DNA of 26,382 nt from Botryllus schlosseri (Eukaryota; Chordata; Ascidiacea; Stolidobranchia; Styelidae), in contig ATSW01128410.1 of assembly GCA_000444245.1 (NCBI GenBank), positions 1-26,382 on the forward strand, written 5' to 3'. Both the position numbers and the translations under genes were made by a program. Below, one piece after another: positions 9,763-18,181 of the stretch (position 1 is the first letter of the stretch; each line of letters starts with the position of its first letter). The notes under the pieces were generated by a model. The model was not told the DNA's origin. It saw only the letters and a list, made by a program, of their open reading frames with translations, and made no database searches.

Positions 9763-10067
9763 CCAGTATGACGTGTGAAAATTTTATTTTAAAATCTGAG
9801 CTTACAGTTGTTATATAATTTATATAAACATGGTGCGAAGTAATTCGTGATTTCTTACTGGCTAGCTGGTTGCAATGAGATGTTTTGATTTAAAAGAATC
9901 TCTTCGAAGTCTTACCGCTATGCGATACCTGCCCAATGCTATGAATATCAAAGCGGAAATTGTGTCTGACACGGGTAAACGGTGGGAGTAAATGGTAGCC
10001 CGTCGCTTCAATCAGTACCCAAAAGTAGCCCTTGGTTGCAAAAAGGTTGGTGACTCCTGACGTAACA

Positions 10068-10664
10068 GAATCAGATTTATCGCATCGCAATGTCGTACGT
10101 TTATATCCTACCATGAAATATATATATGGGTTGATCACGATCATTGCCATGGTGCGATAGCAGGTATGGATTCGAGCCAATCAAACAGTGTTTCTTAAAA
10201 CTTTATTTTTCGTTGTTTTAGACTTCCTCACCCTTTCCTTTTCTCTTCCTTGAATTTATCCTCGATCGGGTCATTTTCTGGCATTTTTGGTAGTACACTG
10301 TGAGCACACCGACAGTGACGGCGCAACGCCAATTCGACCACGCATAATAGCATTTGGGAAAGTGTTTCGTAAACAAAAGGTTATCATTCGGGAGATTCTA
10401 CCTTGCTGTTTGATCGAGGGGGTTGACCTTTTCTAGTCACCGCTACCAGAACCAACGGCCGAACACTGAGCTGACGTCAATTGAGGACTTTTGTCTATGT
10501 CATTTTTAGTCGCCATCTTCCAACATCTGGCACGCATACCACCGGTTGTTTTTTAGTGTTCATGGTATTTCGACATGGTCATTTTACACCATATCCATGT
10601 TGCTCATTATTTCTGAGATGCCAAAACATAATGCGGCTCACTTGCATTCCATATTATTTGTAAA
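10068..10664. other. No gene or named repeat recognised
   Basis: Only short open frames are present, none resembling a known protein. No terminal repeats were found. Confidence 0.4.
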
Positions 10665-10775
10665 TCACCGCTTACGTGGCAAATAGGATCCTATATAACC
10701 CCCAACACTTAGGAAGGGATTCTAGTGTAGATCTCGGTCGTACGCAAATCCGCAACCAATTTCCGCCACTCATGG
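10665..10775 (-). mobile_element. SINE B, middle part
   Basis: Read on the minus strand it gives ggttgcgg, cctaagtgttgggggtt and cacgtaagcggtg in the order of the copy at 25010-25115. It stops at the position where other copies continue into the 3' half, and the head is degraded. A hAT terminus lies just beyond it at 10846. Confidence 0.65.
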
Positions 10776-10799
10776 GCACTCGAACTGCTAGGGTGTCGC

Positions 10800-10846
10800 G
10801 AACTATTTTCCTTTCGAGTGGGTGAAAAAGCTTGGAAACCACTGGG
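10800..10846. mobile_element. Solitary right end of a hAT-type element
   Basis: The sequence ends in cttggaaaccactg, the reverse complement of a hAT-style start cagtggtttccaag. No partner end was found in the preceding 3 kb outside other elements, so the superfamily call rests on the terminus alone. Confidence 0.45.
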
Positions 10847-10849
10847 GTA

Positions 10850-11650
10850 TAGTCACTACGTGAGTATTGCGTGGCGACGAAGACTCTACTAAACTTCCTA
10901 CACTTGAACAACGAACCTGTACTCGAGCTCGCCCGACGACCTGTGACGTTTCAGCGTTGGTGCAGACGGCCTTAATATGAAAAAACGAACCATATTGATA
11001 TCTATGTGTCAATGTATGTCACATCTTATGACAAAGCCTAGGCATCACATGAACACAACGAAGTACCGCCATACAACCTGTATTGAACCCCGAGCACAAT
11101 TCAGCACCAGGCGATGGACAAGAAAGAAACGAACTAAACGAATGATCCACACATCAAACACGAATTTAAGAACAAAGTTCGAAACTAATTAATACAGAGC
11201 ATAGTACATCTATCCAGTAAAATGAAAATATCCGGAAAAGCTGCATCACACTTGACAAATCTTTAGGAGCGTGACTTTCGAGACCTAAGAAGTGGAGTGA
11301 AAGTTATACAAAGTTTGCAGACGAAATAAGAGAAACAGTATCACCCAAAGATTATGTTTTATTTGGAGTTGAGTCAAATCATTTGCCAAAACCAGAGTTC
11401 ATGATTTTCGTCGGAATTCGAATGGATATTGATTTAACAATTATTTTCAACCCGAATTTTAATTTAAAATTTGTTGATAGTTTTCAATTGTCATGCTACT
11501 TTTAAACATATTTGTATCAGTATCGGGTTTGAGTCATCTTCGACTCTGGTGTCAGTATATCAAACTTCGCCCTGATTTATTTACAATAGCAGAAATGCAA
11601 GTCAGTATATTCAAATGATGCCAACAGATGAATGGCTATTGACGGCTGTA
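10850..11650. other. No gene recognised
   Basis: The stretch includes a 71-codon open frame (10977-11192, plus strand) rich in Thr, Arg and His with no recognisable domain; I do not support it as a gene. No repeat structure is obvious. Confidence 0.4.
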
Positions 11651-11689
11651 AACTGGAATTTCTCACAAACACAGTCATGAGTTTTCACT

Positions 11690-12366
11690 TCGCGATAGAT
11701 ATTCATGTGAGTCTCCAATATTATCAAATACTCTTCCAAGTAAATTTCTTTCCACAGATACCACAGCTATGCGTAACTGAATGAATCCTGAAATGAAATC
11801 TTCGATCGAATTCTTTGCCGCAAATACCACATTAACCATTTTTCAGACAGCCATGAACATCAGGATGCGTTTTCTTGTGCGATTATCAAGATTTTTTCAC
11901 ATATACATAATATTTTTGACTTTTCACACCATCATGCATAGTCTCGTGTCTTTGGAGCTCATTTTGTAACTAAATCGTTTCACGCATCCATCAAATTTGT
12001 GGCTTTTTACACCCGCATGGACATCAAGACGGATTTTCAAAGAAGATATGCTTTCCCACAAGCATCACATTCATCGTGTGACCCTAGCTTGATTATCTAA
12101 ATGCTTCTGCACGTAATACTGGGTGGTAAATCATTTCCCACATACATCACATTTATAAGTTACACCAGCATGGATATCAGGATGATATTCCAACGAGAAA
12201 TTTGTAGTAAATATCACAATGCACGTAATACTGGGTGGTAAATCATTTCCCACATACATCACATTTATAAGTTACACCAGCATGGATATCAGGATGATAT
12301 TCCAACGAGAAATTTGTAGTAAATATCACATCATATCACAGACAGTATGCATAACCATGTGTCTCT
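11690..12366 (-). pseudogene. Decayed C2H2 fingers downstream of the zinc-finger gene
   Basis: On the minus strand, just after the stop of the zinc-finger gene, finger motifs continue but are broken by stops and frame changes. One whole finger remains at 11769-11831 (CGIC, then 12 residues, then H-SVT-H). Others survive as [12 protein letters not shown] (about 11730-11766), HECDACGKAY (near 12050-12080) and KCDVCGK in both copies of a tandem duplication. The gene once had, or its neighbouring copy had, more fingers. The present stop at 12367 may have cut off a longer array. Alternatively this is a separate dead paralogue in tandem. Confidence 0.7.
12109..12332. repeat. Tandem duplication, two copies of 112 bp
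   Basis: The block starting gcacgtaatactgggtgg at 12109 repeats at 12221. The two copies are identical by eye over about 110 bases. Each carries one decayed finger (KCDVCGK followed by a stop). The lack of differences indicates a recent duplication, or an assembly artefact. Confidence 0.85.
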
Positions 12367-13470
12367 TCAATTCAAAGCATGTATCGCCATGTGTCTTTTC
12401 AAGTCACTCTTTTGTTTGTAGCATTTCCCACATATATCACATTTATGACTTTTTACAGCAGCATGCATAGACATGTGACTATTCAATCCACTCTTTCGTG
12501 TGAACCCGTTCCCACATATATCACATTTATGACTTCTTACAGCAGCATGCATACCAACATGTCCTTTCAATCCACGCTTTTGTGTGAATCCTTTCCCACA
12601 TATATCACATTTATGACTTTTTACAGCAGCATGTATAGCCAAATGTGTCTTCAATCCACGCTTTTGTGTGAGCCCTTTCCCACATATATCACATCTATGA
12701 CTTTTTACAGCAGCATGCATAGCCACATGTCTTTTCAATCCACTCTTTTGTGTGAACCCTTTCCCACATATATCACATTTATGACTTTTTACAGCAGCAT
12801 GCATATCCATGTGCATCTTCAATCCACTCTTTCTTGTGAACACTTTCCCACATATGTCACATTTGTGACAGTTCACACCAGCATGCATATCCATGTGCAT
12901 CTTGAGGGTGCCCATTTGTGGGAACGTTTTCCCACATACAACGCATTTATGAGTTACACCAGCATGCATATCCATGTGTGTCTTCAATCCACACTTTAGT
13001 GTGAACCCTTTCCCACATATATCACATTTATGACTTTTTACAGTAGCATGCGTAGCCACATGTCTTTTCAATCCACTCTTTAATGTGAACTCTTTTCCAC
13101 ACATATCACATTTATGACTTTTTACAGCAGCATGCATATCCATGTGCAGCTTCAATCCACTCTTTAGTGTGAACCCTTTCCCACATATATCACATTTATG
13201 ACTTTTTACAGCAGCATGCATATCCATGTGTCTCTTCAATCCATTCTTTTGTGTGAACCCTTTCCCACATATATCGCATTTATGACGTTTTACAGCATCA
13301 TGCGTGGTCATGTGTCTATTTAATCCGCTCTTTTGTGTAAAACTTTTCCCACAAATATCACATTTACCACTTTTTACACCAGAATGCACGACCGTGTGTA
13401 TCTTCAATCCTCTCTTTTGTGTGAACTTTTTCCCACATACATCACATTCAGGATAAATCAGGTCTGGCAT
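12367..13470 (-). CDS. C2H2 zinc-finger protein, 13 fingers
   Basis: This 367-residue open frame consists of 13 tandem C2H2 fingers (C-x2-C-x12-H-x3-H), starting eight residues from the first Met. Such proteins usually bind DNA in the nucleus; the target cannot be told from sequence. Linkers are mostly AAVKSHK, not the common TGEKPYK, and the linker before finger 7 (CVVCGKTF) is one residue short. At helix position 3, usually a base-contacting residue, 11 of 13 fingers have Gly, while position -1 is mainly Gln or Leu. The repeat unit is 84 bp and highly similar between fingers. No KRAB, BTB or ZAD domain is present. The frame stays open upstream of the ATG back to a stop near 13535, and an AG splice acceptor preceded by ttactaat near 13494 would join an upstream exon in frame, so the true N-terminus may lie elsewhere. 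Further decayed fingers follow the stop. It could be a functional host gene or a recently truncated copy. Confidence 0.85.
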   Translation of the reverse strand: MPDLIYPECDVCGKKFTQKRGLKIHTVVHSGVKSGKCDICGKSFTQKSGLNRHMTTHDAVKRHKCDICGKGFTQKNGLKRHMDMHAAVKSHKCDICGKGFTLKSGLKLHMDMHAAVKSHKCDMCGKEFTLKSGLKRHVATHATVKSHKCDICGKGFTLKCGLKTHMDMHAGVTHKCVVCGKTFPQMGTLKMHMDMHAGVNCHKCDICGKVFTRKSGLKMHMDMHAAVKSHKCDICGKGFTQKSGLKRHVAMHAAVKSHRCDICGKGLTQKRGLKTHLAIHAAVKSHKCDICGKGFTQKRGLKGHVGMHAAVRSHKCDICGNGFTRKSGLNSHMSMHAAVKSHKCDICGKCYKQKSDLKRHMAIHALN

Positions 13471-13627
13471 GTTTGATAGAGCAATGATTGTAGGCTGATT
13501 AGTAAATATCTGGATACTTGCGTGACGGTCTGGCGTTCATGTACCATACGAAGCGATGAACACTGGTAATCGTTGGGCACAGTTGGTGGATACCAGCAAT
13601 GATTTATTAGTTATTAGTAGGGCGATT

Positions 13628-14290
13628 ATTTGACCTACGAAACGGCAGATTATGACCTAAAAATCAAAATTTTGACATTTTTTACCTTAAAAATCCTAAT
13701 TTTAACCAAATTTGACCAAACGTATGCAAACGTTTTTCGACACTACTTATCTACATTTCTGGTTGGATCTGACTGTCCTTACGAAGTAGTTTGGCCTGAA
13801 AAAATACTTTTTTGCCTCAAAAACTGACAAATATTTACATGAAAAAACTTAATTTTAACGAAATCTGGACCTTTACTGCTGGTGACGAATCGTGTTGCTT
13901 CATTCTGACAATGGTGTCTACTGTCTACATCAAAATTTTTCATCATGATCTTCGTGATGTAGGAACCATGCAATGCCCTGCCCACGCAGTCTTGCTCCAG
14001 TTGGGATATTGTGGTACGTTGAGCATAACACCATGTCAACCTATTTGTTTCATTTGGATGTTTATGATGCACAATGAGCCGACAATGGGCCGTCTACAAC
14101 GGTAGGCTTATAAAATAGGTTACAAGCTGTAAAATGTCGAATGATAAGTTCACCGACAGTGCAAAATCTACGATATAAACGAAATGCAGTTTGCAAAAAA
14201 GTTTTAATTTTGTGAAAAATTTTGACATTTTCTGACCTAACGCTACAATTGTGACCTAATTTTGACTTTTTTTGATGTGTTATATGATGA
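13628..14290 (-). repeat. Interspersed repeat E, copy 2
   Basis: The reverse complement of about 13960-14290 matches 2140-2282 plus 2727-2866, with shared ccgttgtagacggccca, gttgacat(g/a)gtgttatg and acaagactgcgt. The rest, towards 13628, is rich in ttttgacatttt and gacctaa strings also found at the other edge of the repeat. No coding potential was recognised and the terminal structure is unclear, so the class is unknown. Confidence 0.6.
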
Positions 14291-14860
14291 TAGTCATCGC
14301 TATACTGCATGCTGTGATATTGATATGAACAACTACTATTTTTTCAGCTTTGCCAAATTGGATTAGAATTAGAATTACTGAATTCACGAAATATTGGAAG
14401 TTTAATCAAGCTCAGTTCATATCAAATCAGAATTTATTCTCATAGGCATGATCATGGCAAATGTCTATACAGAAAGCTTGGCTTGTTTTACATTATAAAG
14501 TTCTCCTGTAGCGTTTTTGAGAAAAGAAATTAGATTAGAATCAGAATTAGAGCAACGAAACATCTCACAATTACATTAAAATTATATAACCGACATTTTC
14601 CTCTAATTTAGTCCAATTATCCAACTAGAATTATCTAGTAGCCCAAGTCCGCGCGACAGGTCATTTACTTCTGCGGCCCGCGGGTGGTTTGAGATTATAC
14701 GAAAACCAATGACATCAAACCATTGCATTCCGAAAGATATCATGTTACCGTAACAATTTTTACCGCCAGACTGTTTAGAGTCGAGTGTACCCGTTTGATG
14801 CCGGTGTGATCAGACTAGATGACCTTCACGGCCTCATCGATCATTCCTATCTAATACCGA
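14291..14860. other. No gene recognised
   Basis: The sequence is AT-rich with strings of (a)ttagaatta. A short ctgcggcccgcgggtgg near 14670 recalls the GC-rich subterminal strings of hAT elements but has no terminus attached. Confidence 0.4.
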
Positions 14861-14867
14861 ATACTGT

Positions 14868-14962
14868 GCAATGCATATTTTCTGTACCGCCACCACTGCC
14901 ATGTGTTATGTATTTTGGTTGGATGAAAATAAAGACTCTCCCTCTCTCTCTCTCTCTCTAAC
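14868..14962 (+). repeat. Possible LINE or SINE 3' end: AATAAA followed by a CT tract
   Basis: A polyadenylation-signal-like aataaa at 14928-14933 is followed directly by a CT repeat at about 14937-14959. The preceding bases (tgtgttatgtattttgg) resemble retroposon 3' ends. No reverse transcriptase was found upstream, so this is a weak call; a plain microsatellite is the alternative. Confidence 0.3.
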
Positions 14963-14974
14963 AGAATTTTCGCG

Positions 14975-15275
14975 AAAGACAGTATCGGTATGTCTAGATT
15001 TTGATTTTGTTCTATACGGCGATGGATAACAAAATTTCGTACTATATACCTTCATGATTGCATCTAACACTGTATTAAGTTTTACTCAATAGTCACAGTG
15101 GTAAGTAAGGGCTTTTCGGAAATTTGATATCGGTATATGAGAATTTTGAAAGTTTTCCATACCGAGATGGATGACGAAATTCGGCACGGTATATATTGGT
15201 TGTGTTATTCAACTTCGCAGTAAGTTTCAGGATTGTCACTCAATGATTAGCTTGGTAATTCCGTTATCGAAGTCG
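14975..15275 (-). repeat. Tandem ~145-bp units, inverted arm
   Basis: Two diverged units start with tatcggta at 14983 and 15128. Their reverse complement is homologous to the units at 15286-15900: atcattgagt, gaaactt, ataccgt, ccgata and other strings occur in the same order. Together the two arrays form a large, imperfect inverted arrangement centred near 15280. Confidence 0.6.
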
Positions 15276-15285
15276 GCAATATCTG

Positions 15286-15900
15286 TGCGCGCTGATCTAC
15301 CAGATACTCGACTTCTACAGTGAAATAACTACGCTAACCATTGAGTCGCAGTCTGTAAACGTTGTACAGGGCTAGATGACAGCATCAAAATATGCCATAC
15401 TAAATCCTATCACCCAACTCGATATGGAACACATTCAAAAGAAACTAAGACCGATAGCGACTTTGCCTTTAATTATCATTGAGTCACATCCTTGAAACTT
15501 TGGTACAGGGCTAGATGACAGCATCAAAATATACCGTACTAGGAAAGGACGTAGTATATTTTTGTCCTTGATGTTTTTGCGGCATATACACCGACTCATG
15601 ATACACATACACACGATCTGCGGATATGCATACCATGAGTGCATGATGTGCATATGCCGCTGGACAAGGAAGTACAGATATAGCCTTTACGGCTTTCTAA
15701 GTCATGCACCACCCCTCCATGCTATCCCAGTACTGCATGAGCGCCAAGCAGGGAAGCCATGGATACCAGTGTTACTAATCAGGTCTTTGATCTGAACCGG
15801 CCGGGGATCGCTTACTAAATCATGTCACCCAATTCGATAAGAAACACAGCCAAAATCAACGAAGACCGATACCTGATTTGACTTTAATTACTGCTGCAGA
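15286..15900 (+). repeat. Tandem ~139-bp units, direct arm, interrupted by SINE A
   Basis: The string gtacagggctagatgacagc occurs at 15364 and 15503, a spacing of 139 bp. The first unit is uninterrupted. The second continues to 15541, is broken by a SINE A copy, and resumes at 15811 with ttactaaatcatgtcaccc, matching the first unit. A partial unit lies before 15364. The array may be the repeat block of an unrecognised transposon or a short satellite. Confidence 0.7.
15542..15810 (-). mobile_element. SINE A, 5'-truncated in the tRNA head
   Basis: It is closely similar to 641-885 across the body. On the minus strand it begins inside the B-box region (cgatccccggccgg) and lacks the A-box, so it could not be transcribed from its own promoter. 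It lies exactly within the second 139-bp unit; the neighbouring unit shows the empty site. A short direct repeat tacta flanks it (15537-15541 and 15813-15817). Truncation of the 5' end is typical of target-primed reverse transcription. Confidence 0.8.
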
Positions 15901-17060
15901 CAATAACAAATTCCTCAAAGGTATCTGGGCGTGACAGTCACGTGATTTTCGGAGTTTCCACACCACCTTTGAGTACACGCTGGTTACACTATCTCAAAGG
16001 AAGGTTTCGATTTTTTCAAATTGATGAAAATAGCAACAATTTATCGGGGTTGCGCACATACTGCATGCGTAAATGACGATTATACAAGATTCTAGCGTTG
16101 ACGAACTTGACACACAGCTTCCAATGGTAATGTTTTAGTATTAGCGGCAATCATTTGCGCCTATTGAAGTCAGTTTGCAGAGATTCGATTTCATTTAGAT
16201 TCGCAATGTCACTCTTGCACCAGTATAACACAATAATCGCTTATCAGCATGCACTTAGGGAACAACGACATTTGTCTCTACACCAGTGGTTGCCAAACTC
16301 TGGAACGCAAGCATCTCCAGTGGTACACGCCAGTTGCTTCAGCGAACCTAAAAGTTTCTGTAGGCTACTAAGAATTACATGTGAAGACCAAGATTTCTAA
16401 TTTGCTTTGCATCCAATTACCGCATGGCCCACGAACACTACATTGTTCAAGTGACGCAGGGAAGTTTCATGTCCCAGTTACTCAGTATATTCAATGTAGT
16501 ATGAATGTCCTAGTGGCACAAACAATATAGCTCGTATATTAGATTGATCGCGGTTCAATTACAGCACGTGGTATTTTATAACAGTTACAAGAAATTCTTT
16601 AAACAAATATATCAAATCCCTGAAAACATTTCCTGCGCTTTGCGCGATTTGCTACCTAGAGATTTTTAGTTATCGAGCCTCGCCCAATCAATCAATCAAA
16701 ATATTCTGTGCCAAATCTTTTCTTCACAGCAAATCATTTGTGCCAGACTGATTTTAAGATAAACATTAACATATTTTATTCAAGGTCTCAATTTCGGTTT
16801 TATATTCTCTATTGCCCTTTGCTCGTCCAATCATCTCTTTTACAAGATTGAAATGGGCACTGTATCAGCAAAACTAAACATGTAATTCACTAGGATCAAA
16901 CTTGGTTGAAAAAATCATTCCAACTGTGGAAAATCAAGGAGGTTAGATCCATGATTTTGATCGGGGATGCAGATTTCCTTGGTTTAAGATTCGCAAATAT
17001 ATAAAGCCTACAAGGTTGGCTGATTGAGTTGGCGTCCTGCTTCATATCACATTCGCCATC
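15901..17060. other. No gene recognised; one hAT-like terminus
   Basis: A hAT-style left end cagtggttgccaaactc starts at 16284, but no matching right end was found downstream. A GCGC hairpin-like tgcgctttgcgcgatttgc lies near 16634. Otherwise only short open frames without recognisable domains occur. Confidence 0.4.
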
Positions 17061-17065
17061 TTCAC

Positions 17066-17245
17066 ACGCGGGCTATCTAGGCTAGTCCTCGCCATATGTT
17101 CCATGTAAGCGGTGTCTTACAAAAACCTAGAAGTGGGCCGTGCTACAAGTTGGCAGATATGGAATCAAACATATCGAACTGGTGTGAATGACTTTTGCAA
17201 TCGAAAACACCATAAACACCATAAAGACAACAAACAACGACAACG
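17066..17245 (+). mobile_element. SINE B, middle and 3' part
   Basis: The strings tatctaggc, gtaagcggtgtcttacaaaaa, gtgctacaagttg, cagatatggaatc and ctggtgtgaatg follow the order seen at 25075-25230. The tRNA-like head is absent or too diverged to see. It lies about 100 bp before the long-TIR transposon. Confidence 0.7.
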
Positions 17246-17359
17246 CAGGCTATGTAAGTAGCTATCACATACCAGAATTTAACGTAGCTATGGATGGAAA
17301 ATACATAACAGCTATCAGTAAGGGAATGTATTTGCTCCGTATTACGTATTGGTCATCGC

Positions 17360-17880
17360 TACTGAGTAACTCCATGTCGAGTTAACCAGAAAAACGGAAA
17401 AATGTCACCAATTTTTTCAGTTTTTCATGAAAATTGGCATGCTTAGAACATTTCATTTTCTGATTTCAGAATAACAAATTTCATGAAAATCGGTTAACTA
17501 GAATCAAAGATATGGCTGTTCAAAAATTGCTGTTTTTGTAATCGCTCAAGCGGAAAAAATGTAAACAATTTATACATGTAAATTGAATTTGCCATATTTG
17601 CGTTAAATCAAGGGTATTACAGGTGATAATTTCATTCTTGGTCATTTACGTCCTACTTCATTCTCTTACCCGTTTTTTGGCACATGGGGTTGTATAGTTT
17701 GACCTGTGACCCCATGATTTTGTTTGTGCCTTCAGAAATCACTCACGCGTGACGGAATTTTCAATTGCAAATATCTCTTGCTGATCAGGTGGTATCACTA
17801 AGTGTAAGGTGTCGTTGGAAAGCTCTTGTAAAGGTCTTTTGAAATCAACAATAATATTAGTGGGGAATTAATCATAACAT
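17360..17880. repeat. Left terminal inverted repeat of the transposon
   Basis: It pairs with 19813-20330. The inner boundary is sharp at taatcataacat (17869-17880). The outer boundary is near gagtaactccatgtcgag (about 17364-17381), whose counterpart on the other side is gacatggattgactcg (20307-20322). Confidence 0.75.
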
Positions 17881-18136
17881 ACAATAAGACTGGCCTGAAA
17901 CTAACTTGCAAATAACATGTTTTAATCTAAAATTCACACATTGCGTACTTATAGAGCAAACAAATTTTCACGAATATTTTGCTACACAGTTTGTGGTGCA
18001 TACACAGAATACATCAAAAATACATCAGAATTCCCAATTAACATACATACAACAGTTTTTTTGCGTTCGACACTATACATTTGGCCGACAATCAGCACTA
18101 AACATGACAAAAAAATCTATGTCCTGTGGTTTGTAC

Positions 18137-18142
18137 TTTATT
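18137..18142 (-). promoter_or_regulatory. Polyadenylation signal AATAAA
   Basis: Tttatt on the plus strand gives AATAAA on the minus strand, about 40 bases past the stop codon of the transposase-like gene and before the left inverted repeat. Its spacing fits a real 3' end of that gene. Confidence 0.5.
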
Positions 18143-18181
18143 ATTGTGCAGCGATGATTACTTTTCATACATGAGATGCAT

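Larger units (their letters stand above)
7951..10059. mobile_element. hAT element, 2.1 kb, decayed, with a nested MITE
   Basis: The left end reads caggggtcaccaacct and the right end aggttggtgactcctg; these are inverted repeats with one mismatch. The 8-bp duplication acgtaaca at 7943-7950 and 10060-10067 is perfect. Inside are a transposase C-terminal remnant (8477-8741, plus strand) and a 927-bp MITE (8836-9762). Without that MITE the element is about 1.17 kb, too short for a full hAT transposase, so it is an internally deleted derivative. Subterminal GCCCGCGGGC-type strings near the left end match the gcgggcc style of other hAT ends in this window. Confidence 0.92.

Noticed and set aside
12379-12999. 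206-codon open frame on the plus strand
   Set aside because: It lies antisense to the zinc-finger array; the 84-bp periodic coding sequence keeps this frame open by chance, and the Met/Thr/Tyr-rich product has no domain.
12400-13440. CRISPR-like regularly spaced repeats
   Set aside because: The 84-bp period is the coding repeat of C2H2 fingers; the units are contiguous with no spacers.
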